From the NCBI RefSeq assembly GCF_947495845.1, contig NZ_CANMAO010000003.1, positions 1-64,000 of the forward strand: a stretch of DNA of 64,000 nt, given 5' to 3'. The notes below the pieces were generated by a model. The model saw only the letters and a program-made list of their open reading frames with translations, had not been told where the DNA came from and did no database searches. Position numbers and translations under genes: made by a program. Positions within the stretch are counted from its first letter, which is position 1; the number at the start of each line of letters is the position of its first letter. The DNA is from an uncultured Endozoicomonas sp. (GTDB taxonomy: Bacteria > Pseudomonadota > Gammaproteobacteria > Pseudomonadales > Endozoicomonadaceae). Shown here piece after piece: positions 9,109 to 19,803 of the stretch.

Positions 9109-11691
9109 ATGACTAGTACCGACCTATCAAGCCACACACCCATGATGCAGCAATACCTGCGCATCAAGCAGCAGCACCGGGATCATCTGGTGTTCTATCG
9201 CATGGGCGATTTTTACGAGCTGTTTTACGACGATGCAAAAACGGCATCGCAGCTGCTGGATATCACTCTGACCAAACGCGGGCAATCCGGCGGTGAGCCC
9301 ATCCCAATGGCCGGCATTCCATACCATGCAGCCGAGGGTTATTTAGCACGCCTGATTCGTTTACGTCAGTCCGTGGCCATTGCCGAACAAATTGGCGATC
9401 CGGCCACCAGCAAAGGACCGGTAGAGCGCAAAGTGGTTCGCGTCCTGACACCTGGCACCGTCAGTGATGAAGCGTTGCTGGATGAGCGGCAGGACAATCT
9501 GTTGATGGCCGCCACCGGATACGATGGTCGTTACGGTTTGGCGTTTCTGGATATCAGCAGTGGTCGTTTTAATGTTCTGGAAGTCAGTGGTGAAGAAGCC
9601 CTGCTTTCGGAAGTGGAACGCTTAAGTCCCGCCGAGTTATTGGTAAACGATGATAAAAACTGGCCAGACGCTATTACCAAAAGAGCTGGCGCCAGCAAAC
9701 GTCCGCCTTGGGATTTTGATCTTGAGGGAGCAAAAGAACAACTAAACCGACAGTTTCAAACCAAAAGTCTGGATGGTTTTGGTTGCGGACAGTTAACCCT
9801 CGCCATTGAAGCTGCCGGCTGTTTGCTGCAATACGCGCGAGAAACACAGCGCACTGCCCTGCCCCATATTCGCTCCCTTGCTCAGGAAAACCGGGAAGAG
9901 AGCGTGGTGCTCGATGCCGCCAGCCGTAAAAATCTTGAGTTGACCATCAATATGAACGGTGGTCGGGAACATACCCTTGCCGCCGTCGTGGATCAAACAG
10001 CCACTTCTATGGGCAGTCGACTGCTGGCACGGTGGATCAATCGTCCACTGCGTAATTTCGAGAAGCTTACCGCTCGACAATCCGCCATCAGCGCCATTAA
10101 AGAGGGCTTTCATTTTGAAAACCTCTACCCGCTGTTGAAAAACATCGGCGATATCGAACGGATACTGGCACGGGTTGCCCTGAAATCTGCTCGCCCAAGG
10201 GATCTGGCAAAACTGCGTGACTCCCTACAGGAACTGCCCGAACTTCAACAGCTGCTGGCAGTGATCGACAGTGAAACCATTCATTTTCTGGCTCAAGGGA
10301 TTAGCGAACATCCGGAGTTGGCTGACCTGCTAACCCGTGCCGTTATTGAAAACCCACCAGTGGTGATCCGTGATGGTGGTGTCATCGCCGAAGGTTATGA
10401 TGCGGACTTGGATGAACTGCGTTCCATAAGCGAGAACGCTGGTAACTATTTAGTCCAGATGGAATTGCGGGAACGTGAGCGCACTGGCCTGCAAAGCCTG
10501 AAGGTGGGTTATAACCGGGTGCATGGCTATTACATCGAATTAAGCCGCCGGGAATCCGATGACGCACCAGTAGACTATATTCGTCGTCAAACCCTGAAAA
10601 ATACCGAGCGCTTTATTACGCCGGAACTGAAAGAGTTTGAAGACAAAGCATTGTCCAGCAAAAGCCGGGCACTGGCTCGGGAAAAAGCCCTCTACGAGGC
10701 ATTGCTGGATCAGTTGCTGGAATCACTGGGCCCACTTCAGGAATGCGCCATGGCACTTTCTGAGTTGGATGTACTGAGCAATCTGGCAGAGCGGGCCGAA
10801 TCCCTGAACTTTTGTCGTTCGGAACTGCATGAACAGCCCGGCATTAATATCACGGAAGGCCGTCATCCGGTGGTAGAACAGGTTCTGGATGAACCCTTCG
10901 TTGCCAACAATGTGTCTTTCCACGATGAACGACGCATGCTGGTTATTACCGGGCCGAATATGGGTGGTAAATCGACCTATATGCGACAAACAGCATTGAT
11001 TGTATTGTTGGCGCATATAGGCAGTTATGTACCCGCCACCCAAGCAAGTATTGGTTTGGTGGATCGTATTTTTACTCGTATCGGTTCATCGGACGATCTG
11101 GCTGGCGGCCGCTCGACCTTTATGGTGGAAATGACTGAGACAGCCAATATTCTCCATAATGCGACAGAACAAAGCTTGGTGCTGATGGATGAAGTTGGCC
11201 GTGGTACCAGCACCTTTGATGGACTTTCTCTTGCCTGGGCCTGCGCACACTATCTGGCTGACTCAGTAAGAGCGTTCACTTTGTTTGCCACCCACTACTT
11301 TGAGCTGACTCAGCTGCCCGAAGAATGCGCTACCGTTGTTAACGTTCACCTGAATGCGACAGAACACGACGATCGCATTGTGTTTCTCCATGCGGTTCAA
11401 GAAGGTCCGGCCAGTCAGAGCTATGGTTTGCAGGTCGCCCAGCTTGCCGGCGTACCAAGGCATGTAATTAATCAGGCTCGCCAGAAGCTGTCGCTTTTGG
11501 AACAACTGGAATCCGGCACTCCAGCACTGAAGACCGTTCTGCCAGCCACGACGGTGAATCTACAGGCAGATCTGTTCGCCAGCCATGAACCTCACCCTGC
11601 TGTGACTCTGTTGGAAGAGACTGATCCGGACAGCCTGAGCCCCCGACAGGCGCTGGAACTGCTGTATACTCTCAAGGCATTAAAGCAATAA
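9109..11691 (+). CDS. mutS: DNA mismatch repair protein MutS
   Basis: An 860-aa MutS, normal length. The N-terminal mismatch-binding domain carries the GDFYELF motif (Phe wedge and Glu) near residue 30. The C-terminal ABC-type ATPase has Walker [10 protein letters not shown] at residues 615-623, then the signature region around [16 protein letters not shown], Walker [17 protein letters not shown] and the switch His in [12 protein letters not shown]. MutS recognises base mismatches and recruits MutL. It is followed by fdxA and the convergent rpoS, the arrangement seen in Pseudomonas and relatives. An inverted repeat just after the stop may help end transcription. Confidence 0.98.
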   Translation: MTSTDLSSHTPMMQQYLRIKQQHRDHLVFYRMGDFYELFYDDAKTASQLLDITLTKRGQSGGEPIPMAGIPYHAAEGYLARLIRLRQSVAIAEQIGDPATSKGPVERKVVRVLTPGTVSDEALLDERQDNLLMAATGYDGRYGLAFLDISSGRFNVLEVSGEEALLSEVERLSPAELLVNDDKNWPDAITKRAGASKRPPWDFDLEGAKEQLNRQFQTKSLDGFGCGQLTLAIEAAGCLLQYARETQRTALPHIRSLAQENREESVVLDAASRKNLELTINMNGGREHTLAAVVDQTATSMGSRLLARWINRPLRNFEKLTARQSAISAIKEGFHFENLYPLLKNIGDIERILARVALKSARPRDLAKLRDSLQELPELQQLLAVIDSETIHFLAQGISEHPELADLLTRAVIENPPVVIRDGGVIAEGYDADLDELRSISENAGNYLVQMELRERERTGLQSLKVGYNRVHGYYIELSRRESDDAPVDYIRRQTLKNTERFITPELKEFEDKALSSKSRALAREKALYEALLDQLLESLGPLQECAMALSELDVLSNLAERAESLNFCRSELHEQPGINITEGRHPVVEQVLDEPFVANNVSFHDERRMLVITGPNMGGKSTYMRQTALIVLLAHIGSYVPATQASIGLVDRIFTRIGSSDDLAGGRSTFMVEMTETANILHNATEQSLVLMDEVGRGTSTFDGLSLAWACAHYLADSVRAFTLFATHYFELTQLPEECATVVNVHLNATEHDDRIVFLHAVQEGPASQSYGLQVAQLAGVPRHVINQARQKLSLLEQLESGTPALKTVLPATTVNLQADLFASHEPHPAVTLLEETDPDSLSPRQALELLYTLKALKQ

Positions 11692-11702
11692 TATTGTTTA
11701 TT

Positions 11703-11744
11703 CCTTATATCCCGGGTTTTCTACTGACTATTCAGGATATAAGG
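11703..11744 (+). other. Inverted repeat after mutS
   Basis: CCTTATATCC at 11703-11712 pairs perfectly with GGATATAAGG at 11735-11744 across a 22-base loop. There is no T-run after it, so it is a weak terminator candidate at best; it could equally be an mRNA 3'-end stabilising hairpin or an operator. Confidence 0.45.
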
Positions 11745-11922
11745 TTATGGTAAACGCGGCTGTTCACCAGGTTTACAACTCTGGTAAACTGCTTCGAAAT
11801 TTCGTATGACCCGATGCGAACGAAATGCTGTCAGGTCGATTTCGATAAAAAACTCTGAATTTATTTGGAGAATATAATCAAGGTCATACGCTTCCAGTCA
11901 AATCAAATGGAGTTTCAACACC

Positions 11923-12246
11923 ATGGCTTTCGTAGTGGGTGAGAACTGCATCAAGTGCAAATACACCGATTGCGTAGAGGTCTGTCCAGTAGACTGCTTC
12001 TATGAGGGACCAAATTTTCTGGTCATTCACCCGGACGAGTGCATCGATTGCGCCCTGTGTGAACCAGAGTGTCCTGCCAATGCAATTTTCTCAGAAGATG
12101 AAGTACCTGAGGATCAACAGGAATTTATCGAACTGAACGCAGTTCTGGCGGATGTGTGGGAGAACATTACCGAGAAAAAAGATCAGTTACCTGACGCTGC
12201 CGAGTGGGATGGCGTAAAAGGTAAGCTCGATCAATTAGAGCGTTAA
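11923..12246 (+). CDS. fdxA: 7Fe ferredoxin FdxA
   Basis: A 107-aa ferredoxin of the seven-iron type. The first cluster ligands are in [14 protein letters not shown] (3Fe-4S/4Fe-4S pattern), the second in [12 protein letters not shown] (4Fe-4S). The acidic C-terminal tail matches the FdxA family of Azotobacter and Pseudomonas. It is a cytoplasmic electron carrier; the partner is not evident. The start ATG follows GGAG by about 10 bases. The gene sits between mutS and the convergent rpoS, its usual position, and is closed by a strong hairpin at 12285-12315. Confidence 0.95.
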   Translation: MAFVVGENCIKCKYTDCVEVCPVDCFYEGPNFLVIHPDECIDCALCEPECPANAIFSEDEVPEDQQEFIELNAVLADVWENITEKKDQLPDAAEWDGVKGKLDQLER

Positions 12247-12284
12247 GTAGTATCTCAACTTTGTTTGACAAAGAAGGGTTAACG

Positions 12285-12315
12285 AAAAAGGCCATGACAT
12301 TGTCATGGCCTTTTT
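12285..12315. terminator. Bidirectional terminator fdxA/rpoS
   Basis: AAAAAGGCCATGACA pairs with TGTCATGGCCTTTTT in a near-perfect stem with T-runs on both strands. It lies between the convergent fdxA and rpoS genes and can serve both. Confidence 0.9.
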
Positions 12316-12368
12316 GTTTGGTGACGATTGCTCCGACAAAACCGTTCTGACAAACAGCAGCTTCACGA

Positions 12369-13433
12369 TTAATTAAACAGCGATTCTCCTGAAAGCCCCT
12401 GTTTCTCTAGAATTAAGCGCAGACGCTTTAGAGCTTCAACCTGAATCTGCCTGACGCGCTCTCGAGTCAAACCAATCTCACGCCCCACTTCTTCAAGCGT
12501 ACTGGTTTCATAACCTCTCAAACCAAAACGGCGTGCAACCACCTCACGCTGCTTTTCTGAAAGCTCACCTAACCAGCGATCCAGACTGTCGTTCAAATCC
12601 AGATCCTGAAGCAACACCGCAGGGTCTGCTCCTTTCTCATCAGAAATGGTATCCAGTATGGATTTATCCGAATCCGGCCCCAAAGGTGTATCCACCGAAG
12701 TGACTCGTTCGTTCAGTCCCAACATCCGCTTAACATCAGCCACAGGCTTATCAAGCAGCTCAGCGATTTCTTCCGGACTGGGGTCGTGATCAAGTTTCTG
12801 GGTAAGTTCCCGGGCAGCCCGGAGATAGACGTTAAGTTCTTTCACCACATGGATAGGCAAACGTATCGTTCGGGTCTGATTCATGATCGCCCGTTCAATG
12901 GTTTGTCGAATCCACCAGGTGGCGTAGGTTGAAAAACGGAACCCTCTTTCAGGATCGAATTTTTCCACCGCTCTGATCAGACCGAGGTTACCTTCCTCAA
13001 TCAAATCCAGCAGTGTTAGCCCACGATTCACATAACGCCGGGAAATTTTCACCACCAGACGAAGGTTGCTTTCAATCATCCGACGACGACCCGCCTCAAC
13101 GCCTTTACGAGCCAAACGGGCAAAATGAACCTCTTCCTCCGGTGTTAGCAGAGGCGAGAAGCCAATTTCATTCAGGTACAGCTGAGTTGCATCAATGGAC
13201 TTGTAAAAGCCATCGTCTTCTTTGCGACGCGTAGAGGTCGTAGCTGATACTGGCGCTACCCGAGTTTTCTCAGGAGATGCCTGCTCCTCTTCGATTTCCG
13301 AAGATTCTTCAACTGCTTCCACCAGCGCTTGTTCGGAAGAAGAATCATCCCCCTCCGAATCAAACCCATCCTGTCCCTGGATTACATCGTCAGCATAACT
13401 GCTTAGCTCTGCGTCATCCCTCTTCGATGCCAT
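12369..13433 (-). CDS. rpoS: RNA polymerase sigma factor RpoS
   Basis: A 354-aa group 2 sigma-70 factor for stationary phase and general stress. Region 1.2 includes [11 protein letters not shown]; region 2 has [20 protein letters not shown] and [18 protein letters not shown]; the RpoS-typical [15 protein letters not shown] follows; region 4 ends with a helix-turn-helix ([20 protein letters not shown]). The start at 13433 ([10 protein letters not shown]) is preferred over an upstream in-frame codon because AGGA lies about 10 bases before it. The N-terminal 70 residues are very acidic. It is downstream of nlpD in the same direction; in other gammaproteobacteria the main rpoS promoter lies within nlpD. 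Confidence 0.96.
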   Translation of the reverse strand: MASKRDDAELSSYADDVIQGQDGFDSEGDDSSSEQALVEAVEESSEIEEEQASPEKTRVAPVSATTSTRRKEDDGFYKSIDATQLYLNEIGFSPLLTPEEEVHFARLARKGVEAGRRRMIESNLRLVVKISRRYVNRGLTLLDLIEEGNLGLIRAVEKFDPERGFRFSTYATWWIRQTIERAIMNQTRTIRLPIHVVKELNVYLRAARELTQKLDHDPSPEEIAELLDKPVADVKRMLGLNERVTSVDTPLGPDSDKSILDTISDEKGADPAVLLQDLDLNDSLDRWLGELSEKQREVVARRFGLRGYETSTLEEVGREIGLTRERVRQIQVEALKRLRLILEKQGLSGESLFN

Positions 13434-13537
13434 AAGAGTATGTCCTATCGGAAATTCCCACACTATGCCGGGCAGCAAATCTGCACCCGCACCCGTGAGA
13501 TCCCTCTACCACAACCGCCGTTATCCTTCGTAATGAA

Positions 13538-14311
13538 TCAACGTTTCGGCAGAAACCCCATAGGGTCTACCGGCTTGCCGTCCCGTCTGATTTCAAAGTG
13601 AAGCTTGGGTTCTGTTGTTCCTGTAGAACCTATTTCGGCTATCTTCTGGCCCGCTTTAACTGAGTCTCCCTCACTGACGAACAGATCCTTATTGTGAGCG
13701 TAAGCACTTAGATAGCTACTGTTATGTTTTAATATGATCAGCCTGCCATAACCAGACAGGTCGCTCCCTGCGTATACCACTTCACCATTGGCGGCTGCCT
13801 TTACAGGCTCTCCTAATTTGCCGCTAATATCAATCCCCTTATTAACCGGGGATCGAGTCGAATAAGCAGCAACCACCTTACCCTTCGCAGGCCATTGCCA
13901 GCCATTAAATGCTGCCGTTGGACTCTTTCTGGGCGGAGACACCGGTGTTGGTTTATTAACCGGTTTGACAACAGAAGGTCGAATTGGTTTCTTTTTTGGT
14001 GGAGTGGATTTTGCAGTCACTAGAGGATAGTACTTTCGTGCTGATAAATTAATCCTCTGCCCAGGGTAAATAGTATAAGGCGAACGTATGCCATTATTAC
14101 GCGCTAACTCTTTGAAATCCCTACCATAACTCCAGGCAATAGAATAGAGTGTCTCACCGGTTACGACCCGGTGAGAACCTGAAGTAACTTTTGGAGGCGA
14201 CCTTAATTCTTTCACCACTACGCGAGATGGATCGTGACTACACCCTGCCACAAACAGGGTAACCGCCCCGGTAAAAAGCAGAAAAAGCATTTTTTTTGAG
14301 CAATCACTCAT
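13538..14311 (-). CDS. nlpD: Lipoprotein NlpD (LysM + degenerate M23)
   Basis: A 257-aa lipoprotein starting at 14311. The signal MSDCSKKMLFLLFTGAVTLF is followed by VAGC, a lipobox. Next come a LysM peptidoglycan-binding domain (HRVVTGETLYSIAWSYG to PGQRINLS), a Pro/Lys-rich linker and a LytM/M23 domain. The M23 zinc ligands are degenerate (NKGIDISG where HxGxD is expected), as in NlpD activators of amidase AmiC, which act in daughter-cell separation (family knowledge). A longer in-frame start exists at 14422 but would bury the signal peptide. Position upstream of rpoS supports the name. Confidence 0.93.
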   Translation of the reverse strand: MSDCSKKMLFLLFTGAVTLFVAGCSHDPSRVVVKELRSPPKVTSGSHRVVTGETLYSIAWSYGRDFKELARNNGIRSPYTIYPGQRINLSARKYYPLVTAKSTPPKKKPIRPSVVKPVNKPTPVSPPRKSPTAAFNGWQWPAKGKVVAAYSTRSPVNKGIDISGKLGEPVKAAANGEVVYAGSDLSGYGRLIILKHNSSYLSAYAHNKDLFVSEGDSVKAGQKIAEIGSTGTTEPKLHFEIRRDGKPVDPMGFLPKR

Positions 14312-14462
14312 TTTAATTTGAGCGGCCTTCCATAAACTCAACACTTTATCTACTCCGCCAACCTCGTCTGATTTTTGAAGAAAATTATCGATAATCGGAA
14401 TAATAATAAAAATGAACAACAAAAAATATCATATTGATTTATGAAGTTTTACCTGTAACAGC

Positions 14463-15398
14463 TCAGCTCTCCGTGTTTTTTCCACCAAACCATTCGATGG
14501 TCGCAACCAGTACAATGGCAGCGATCATCAAAGCAAAGGACTCCAAAAGAAAAGCTGGATGGCCTGTCACCATTTCATAATCAAAAGGTGAGATATTCAC
14601 CTGAACCAGTGGCACTTCTGATCCAGAGCTATTGACCCGGGTACTCAGGGTTTCTTTCCAGGGCCATACTTTGCCCAGCGCCCCCAGCATTAACCCGGTC
14701 AACAAAGCAATCGCCAAGTCACGATGACGCTTCAGCAACCATGAAAGTACATGGGAAAAACTTAACAGACCACCAATGCAGCCTGTTCCAAAAATCAGCA
14801 GAACCCCTAAATCCAAAGCTTTAACCGCTTCAATCACCGGGCTATACAACCCCATGAGCAGTAAGATAAAGCTACCAGAAATACCTGGTAGAATCATCGC
14901 GCAGATGGCAATGGCTCCGGCAAAAAACAACGTCATCGGTTCCGGCTCAAGACTGGTAGGCGATAATACGCCAATACCATAGGCAATCAGAACGCCCATC
15001 ACCAAGGCAACCATTGTCGGCCCATGCCAGTGACTGACCTGACGAATCATATGCAAGCCCGAAATCAGGATCAGACCGAAAAAAAAGGCCCAGAGCATTT
15101 CCGGATAGCTGGCTAAAAAATAGGTGATGACATGGGCAAACGAGAGAATGCTGCTCAGCACACCACCAAAAACACACAGTAGAAATGTGCCGTCTATATG
15201 CCGCCAGACACCGGTCACGCCTTCGCTGCGCAAAACGTTCAGCAATGATGGATTGACACTTTTCAACGCATTCAGCAGGCGATCATAAATACCGGTAATA
15301 AAAGCAATTGTTCCCCCGGAAACCCCGGGCACTACATCCGCAGCCCCCATCGCCATTCCTTTGGCAACCAGCGAAAAATGGGTAGCAAATTTCGTCAT
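14463..15398 (-). CDS. DUF368 membrane protein (PopT/ArnT-flippase-like family)
   Basis: A 311-aa polytopic membrane protein of the DUF368 family. The hallmark ADVVPGVSGGTIAFITGIYD is at residues 20-40 and a second, inverted-repeat-like LPGISGSFILLLMGLYSPV is in the middle. About eight hydrophobic segments are visible. DUF368 proteins have been linked to recycling of the undecaprenyl-phosphate carrier (established for some members). The start at 15398 is chosen because AAAGG lies about 8 bases upstream. It sits between pcm and nlpD; a palindromic element lies in its upstream gap. Confidence 0.88.
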   Translation of the reverse strand: MTKFATHFSLVAKGMAMGAADVVPGVSGGTIAFITGIYDRLLNALKSVNPSLLNVLRSEGVTGVWRHIDGTFLLCVFGGVLSSILSFAHVITYFLASYPEMLWAFFFGLILISGLHMIRQVSHWHGPTMVALVMGVLIAYGIGVLSPTSLEPEPMTLFFAGAIAICAMILPGISGSFILLLMGLYSPVIEAVKALDLGVLLIFGTGCIGGLLSFSHVLSWLLKRHRDLAIALLTGLMLGALGKVWPWKETLSTRVNSSGSEVPLVQVNISPFDYEMVTGHPAFLLESFALMIAAIVLVATIEWFGGKNTES

Positions 15399-15424
15399 AC
15401 CATGACCTTTAATAAACACACTTG

Positions 15425-15577
15425 GGAACTGTCACAAAATAACTGTCACTCTTAACCAGAACCGTTTTTCGTTTTCCGTTATCCGTAAAAGCCTTGCTGT
15501 TTGTGCTTTTACGGATAACGGACAACGGACAACGGTAAACACTTCTCTGAGTAGTGAAGTTATCCAGGGACAGTTCC
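15425..15577. mobile_element. MITE-like palindromic element (family 4)
   Basis: Ends are inverted repeats: GGAACTGTCACAAAATAACT at the left and, at the right, AGTTATCCAGGGACAGTTCC. Inside is a perfect 17-bp inverted repeat, CCGTTATCCGTAAAAGC at 15476-15492 and its complement at 15505-15521, followed by heptamers GGATAAC, GGACAAC, GGACAAC, GGTAAAC. A fragment of the same end, GTGACAGTTATTTCGTGACA, recurs near 22099-22118. It fills the gap between pcm and the DUF368 gene. Confidence 0.65.
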
Positions 15578-15613
15578 TTAGCTATAAAAAATAAGAACAA
15601 AACGCCGAAGCTT

Positions 15614-16291
15614 TCAGCGCACAACACCGGCAAGCAATGGTACAAAACGCACCGGCTCGAGCACTTTACGACGATACTCATCATCCTGTCGGGTCACCAA
15701 CACCAGCTTCTGTTCGCCATCATGGCCAACAGGAATCACCATACGACCACCGTCTGGCGATAACTGGCTTAACAACTCTTTGGGAATATCCCCGGGTGCG
15801 GCCGTCACAATGATGCCATCAAAAGGGCTTTCGGCTGGCCAGCCCATACCGCCATCAGAATGCCGGAGCCTTATATTGAGCAACGACAAGCGACTTAAAC
15901 GCTGACGAGCCTTTTCCTGTAGAGGACGAATCCGCTCCACAGAAAACACTCTCTCCATCAACTTTGCCAGAATGGCGGTCTGGTACCCTGAGCCAGTCCC
16001 CACCTCAAGCACTTTTTTCAACGGGCCCTGCTCAAGCAACGCTTCAGTCATTCTTGCGACAATATAAGGCTGTGACAGCGTCTGATTATGACCAATAGGC
16101 AGAGCGGTATCTTCATAAGCTCGATGCGCCAGCGCCTCGTCGAGAAAAAGGTGACGTGGCACTTGTCGTATAGTATCCAACACTCGGGTAGAACAAATAC
16201 CCTGCTCTTCCAACCGCTGAATCAGACGATCCCGGGTTCGACGAGACGTCATGCCAATCCCTGCAAGTTCCAGATCCTTTGTCATGGTCAT
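15614..16291 (-). CDS. pcm: Protein-L-isoaspartate O-methyltransferase
   Basis: A 225-aa repair methyltransferase that uses SAM to methylate abnormal isoaspartyl residues. Visible motifs are the SAM-binding [18 protein letters not shown] and the post-motif [21 protein letters not shown], typical of PCMT. The start at 16291 overlaps the surE stop as ATGA, so translation is coupled. The surE-pcm pair is a conserved stationary-phase survival unit upstream of nlpD and rpoS. Confidence 0.95.
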   Translation of the reverse strand: MTMTKDLELAGIGMTSRRTRDRLIQRLEEQGICSTRVLDTIRQVPRHLFLDEALAHRAYEDTALPIGHNQTLSQPYIVARMTEALLEQGPLKKVLEVGTGSGYQTAILAKLMERVFSVERIRPLQEKARQRLSRLSLLNIRLRHSDGGMGWPAESPFDGIIVTAAPGDIPKELLSQLSPDGGRMVIPVGHDGEQKLVLVTRQDDEYRRKVLEPVRFVPLLAGVVR

Positions 16292-17037
16292 CTCATTGCC
16301 CCAACCCAATCCTCCAGTAACGACAAAGTACTGTGGCCCGTCTTGTCGTACTGCAATGGTGTAATAGAAACATAACCGGCACCAATCGCATGAAAGTCGG
16401 TACCTTCCTCTGCAATTCTAGGATTACCCACACCACCAATCCACCACACGGTGTGACCTCTGGGATCGCTGAGTTTGGTTGGCGGCAGCGCCGGGTCCCG
16501 ATGACCAAGGCGGGTTATTTTCATACCTTGCAGTTCATCGTAATCGCAGGCTGGCACATTCACATTCAGGATAGTGCCCTCTGGCAATTGCAGGGTATCC
16601 AGTCGAGTCATAATGTCGTGTAATACACGAGCCGTGGTTTCCAGATGTCGATCTTCCCGCCCACAGGAGGAGATGGCAATGGCATTTTTTCCAAGCATTC
16701 GACCTTCCATGGCCGCAGCCACGGTGCCAGAATACAACACATCATCCCCCAGATTGGCGCAGTTATTAATACCAGACACCACCCGTTCCGGGATTTGTTC
16801 AAACAGGCCGCTGATAGACAGGTGAACACAATCTGCCGGCGTGCCATTCACACTGAAAAAACCATTGTCGTGTTCTTTAATGCGTAACGGTCTATCCAGG
16901 GTCAGGGCATGACTTTGACCAGAGCAATCATTGTCCGGAGCAACGACGATGCAATCACCAAACTGTTTCATTACCCCATAAGACAGCGCCAACCCTTTTG
17001 CGGTGACACCATCATCATTGGCGAGCAAAATGGTCAT
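16288..17037 (-). CDS. surE: 5'/3'-nucleotidase SurE
   Basis: A 249-aa phosphatase acting on nucleoside monophosphates. The N-terminus [13 protein letters not shown] carries the metal-binding Asp pair; the metal-site Ser is in CSGQSHALT and the Asn in [21 protein letters not shown]. The ATG overlaps the truD stop (ATGA) and the TGA overlaps the pcm start, so truD-surE-pcm form a coupled run. Length is normal for the family. Confidence 0.96.
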   Translation of the reverse strand: MTILLANDDGVTAKGLALSYGVMKQFGDCIVVAPDNDCSGQSHALTLDRPLRIKEHDNGFFSVNGTPADCVHLSISGLFEQIPERVVSGINNCANLGDDVLYSGTVAAAMEGRMLGKNAIAISSCGREDRHLETTARVLHDIMTRLDTLQLPEGTILNVNVPACDYDELQGMKITRLGHRDPALPPTKLSDPRGHTVWWIGGVGNPRIAEEGTDFHAIGAGYVSITPLQYDKTGHSTLSLLEDWVGAMR

Positions 17038-18128
17038 GATCCCTGAACTCCCTGATCCGTATTTTCAACGTATGCCCTGTCCTGTTCCTGACAGAGCAAA
17101 ACCTCTCTTAACACGGTGGTGGCAAAGCAACCCTTTGGCAGACGAAACGATAACTCTAAGGTTCTGTCGTCTTTCCAATCCCATGTCATTTGCTCAGGTA
17201 TCAACCGGTTAATACGTCGTTCCTGATTCAAACCCGCGTTTTCAAGCCCATCACAAAGTGCTGCGTAACCACTGGCCACCGATTCTTCAAAGGACTTAGC
17301 CTCATCCGCCACTTTGAGCATTCCCCTGCCCCACAGTGGCGATGTTGGGCTTAACTTGCCACTGTTCAGGCGCGCCATGATATCGTCATCTGCCGCATCA
17401 AAAATCAAACTACCACTGTCTGGAAAACCCAAAGCATCACCGGGCAGATATTGATTCCAGAGTTGCTGTTGAACCTTTTCCGACAAAACCCGATTGAATA
17501 ACCAGGACCGTGCTGCGGATAAATAGACTGATCGCTTGTTGCGCTGAACACGAAATTTACCGGCCATCATGGCTGCGGCTTTTTCGATATTCCGCCCTTG
17601 ATGACCAAACCGTTGCTCACCAAAATAATTAGGCACACCGGCCTGGGCAATCTGTTCAAGTCGCTCTTCCACTCGATCTCGATTCGCTTCAACCTCACGT
17701 AACGTGATACAAAAACCATTGCCTTTTAATGCGCCGGTTTTCAATTTTTTACGGTGTCGGGTCTGCTTTAAAATCCGAATAGCATCACTTTCAAAACCGC
17801 TCCAATCCGGATCAGCCATTCCCGGCAACGTGACACAAAACCATTGACGTGTAACCCCATGGCGATCCTTGCGCCCGGCATAACTGATCGACTGTCTTTT
17901 AACTTTTGCATGTCTTGCCAGTAAATCCGCCACCCAATCTGTATTATCACCTTTCTTTTCGATCAGCAGAAAAAGGTGCTCACCCTCACCTTCCGGCTCA
18001 AAAGGAAGGTACTCATCAACCTGAAAATCTTCATGACAGGACTTGAACTGACAACTACCCAGAGGACCACCAAAAGCATGATGCCAATCAATAGAGTAAT
18101 CGGCATGCACCGGTACATCTGCATCCAT
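17034..18128 (-). CDS. truD: tRNA pseudouridine(13) synthase TruD
   Basis: A 364-aa TruD that converts U13 of tRNA-Glu to pseudouridine. The catalytic Asp lies in SYAGRKDRHGVTRQWF, the TruD signature. Other family segments are FQVDEYLPFEPEGEGEHLFL and PNYFGEQRFGHQGRN. It lies between ispF and surE, the usual gammaproteobacterial order, and overlaps surE by four bases. Confidence 0.96.
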   Translation of the reverse strand: MDADVPVHADYSIDWHHAFGGPLGSCQFKSCHEDFQVDEYLPFEPEGEGEHLFLLIEKKGDNTDWVADLLARHAKVKRQSISYAGRKDRHGVTRQWFCVTLPGMADPDWSGFESDAIRILKQTRHRKKLKTGALKGNGFCITLREVEANRDRVEERLEQIAQAGVPNYFGEQRFGHQGRNIEKAAAMMAGKFRVQRNKRSVYLSAARSWLFNRVLSEKVQQQLWNQYLPGDALGFPDSGSLIFDAADDDIMARLNSGKLSPTSPLWGRGMLKVADEAKSFEESVASGYAALCDGLENAGLNQERRINRLIPEQMTWDWKDDRTLELSFRLPKGCFATTVLREVLLCQEQDRAYVENTDQGVQGS

Positions 18129-18190
18129 TTATATGCACTCAAAATGTAATTTCGAAAGAAGTAACCATACCTTTTTTAGTACGGTTAGAG

Positions 18191-18222
18191 AACGCCCCTT
18201 AGTGAACATGGGGCGTGTTTTC
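18191..18222. terminator. Hairpin between ispF and truD
   Basis: ACGCCCC pairs with GGGGCGT around the loop TTAGTGAACAT, followed by GTTTT on the plus strand. It sits in the 140-bp ispF-truD gap. The T-run is on the plus strand, against the direction of the genes, so it may be an mRNA-processing or pausing hairpin for the minus-strand transcript. Confidence 0.45.
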
Positions 18223-18268
18223 CAACAACGTTTGAAAAGAGAATCTGATTATACAATTATGAAGGGAA

Positions 18269-18748
18269 TCAAGATGTACTGGAAGTCAGTAAAACCACCG
18301 CATGGGCTGCAATACCTTCTTTTCGGCCAGTAAAACCAAGCTGCTCGGTCGTGGTTGCTTTGACATTGATCAGAGAAACGTCCAGCTCCATATCCTCACT
18401 GATATTTTTACGCATTTGATCAATATGCGGTGCCATTTTCGGAGCCTGGGCAATAATGGTACTGTCCACATTCACCGGCGTGAGATGGTGTTTTTGCAGC
18501 AGCTCAACCACATGCCTGAGAAGTTTGCGACTATCAATCCCTTTGAAGCGCTCATCCGTGTCTGGAAAGTGCTTGCCGATATCACCGAGGCCAGCTGCAC
18601 CAAGTAACGCATCACATAATGCATGCAACAGTACATCGCCATCAGAGTGCGCGATTAACCCCTGAGGGTATGGAATGGATACGCCCCCCAGAACAACATG
18701 ATCGCCTTCACCGAATTTGTGAACATCAAACCCATGACCAATGCGCAT
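18269..18748 (-). CDS. ispF: MECDP synthase IspF
   Basis: A 159-aa enzyme of the MEP isoprenoid pathway forming 2-C-methyl-D-erythritol 2,4-cyclodiphosphate. The metal ligands are in GHGFDVHKF (Asp, His) and [39 protein letters not shown] is the family flexible loop. The start at 18748 has GGAGG a few bases upstream and matches the usual [10 protein letters not shown] start; an in-frame GTG four codons earlier is unlikely. It follows ispD directly, which catalyses an earlier step of the same pathway. Confidence 0.96.
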   Translation of the reverse strand: MRIGHGFDVHKFGEGDHVVLGGVSIPYPQGLIAHSDGDVLLHALCDALLGAAGLGDIGKHFPDTDERFKGIDSRKLLRHVVELLQKHHLTPVNVDSTIIAQAPKMAPHIDQMRKNISEDMELDVSLINVKATTTEQLGFTGRKEGIAAHAVVLLTSSTS

Positions 18749-18759
18749 TAATGCCTCCA

Positions 18760-19491
18760 CTAAGACATTTCTAATAATTTCGATTGCTGTTCGATATATA
18801 GAGAAGCTAACGCCAGATCAGTTCCCCGGGTGATCTTAATATTATCCCCATGGCCTTCTACCATGACCGGCTGACTGCCTGAATATTCGATGGCACTGGC
18901 CTCATCGGTGACGGGCATATTGTCATCAAGCGCTTTTTTCAGGGCATCGCGGAGCATGCTGAAACGGAACATCTGCGGTGTCATGGCATGCCAAAGCCCC
19001 TGGCGATCCACCGTTTTATTCACCACGCCATCGGCACTGGCGGCTTTGATCGTGTCCGTCACTGGCACTCCCAGCAAACCTCCGACGGGATGATCCTTTA
19101 ATTGACCCACCAGCAAACCCAAATCAGACCAACGAATACAAGGGCGTGCCACGTCATGAACCAGCACCCAGTCGTTTGGTGCCGCAAGATCCACCAGCTC
19201 CTCTAAACCTTTTAGCACCGAGTGGTAACGTTCACTGCCGCCTTCGGCCAGAAGAATCCGAGGATCTCTGGCAACATCCAGCCTGTGGTAGTACTCATCA
19301 TCACGGTCTACCACCACCACGATCTTTTCCAATAACGGTTTCTTGTCGATAGAAAAGCCCAGCAGGCGCTCAAGAGTGTGCACCATAATGGGCTTGCCAT
19401 GAATATCGAGATATTGCTTAGGCATATCCGCATTCATTCTGCGCCCAACACCTGCAGCTGGCACTACCGACCAATAACGAACAGATTCCAT
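18760..19491 (-). CDS. ispD: CDP-ME synthase IspD
   Basis: A 243-aa cytidylyltransferase that makes CDP-methylerythritol from MEP and CTP. The nucleotide-binding loop is [20 protein letters not shown]; the family motif [10 protein letters not shown] is at the centre; [11 protein letters not shown] near the C-terminus is also typical. It sits between ftsB and ispF as in E. coli and pseudomonads. Confidence 0.96.
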   Translation of the reverse strand: MESVRYWSVVPAAGVGRRMNADMPKQYLDIHGKPIMVHTLERLLGFSIDKKPLLEKIVVVVDRDDEYYHRLDVARDPRILLAEGGSERYHSVLKGLEELVDLAAPNDWVLVHDVARPCIRWSDLGLLVGQLKDHPVGGLLGVPVTDTIKAASADGVVNKTVDRQGLWHAMTPQMFRFSMLRDALKKALDDNMPVTDEASAIEYSGSQPVMVEGHGDNIKITRGTDLALASLYIEQQSKLLEMS

Positions 19492-19530
19492 GGTTTACTC
19501 ACTACCCATCAAGGCAAGGATTTTTAATCC

Positions 19531-19803
19531 TTAATCATAAATCAGAAAGAACGTCTCATCACGCCGAACCATACCCAGTTCCTGCCGGGCTCTGGATTCA
19601 ACGGTTTCCATCCCCTGCTGCAGTTCAACTACTTCTTTAGCCAGCTGGCGATTACGCTGATACAAACGCTCGTTTTCTAACCGGGATCGATCCAGCATCT
19701 CTTCCTGAGTAATCAGCTCAGCCACACTGCCCTCGCCAACCCAAAGCCGGATTTGTAGATAAACCAGTGATAGCGTTAAAAAAACAACGACCCATTTCTT
19801 CAT
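19531..19803 (-). CDS. ftsB: Cell division protein FtsB
   Basis: A 90-aa bitopic protein: a short cytoplasmic MKKW start, one transmembrane helix (VVVFLTLSLVYLQIRLWVG) and a periplasmic leucine-zipper coiled coil (RLENERLYQRNRQLAKEVVELQ). FtsB joins FtsL and FtsQ in the divisome. An in-frame start 33 bases upstream exists, but the MKKW start gives the normal FtsB layout. FtsB usually lies next to eno; here 2.4 kb of accessory DNA separates them. Confidence 0.93.
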   Translation of the reverse strand: MKKWVVVFLTLSLVYLQIRLWVGEGSVAELITQEEMLDRSRLENERLYQRNRQLAKEVVELQQGMETVESRARQELGMVRRDETFFLIYD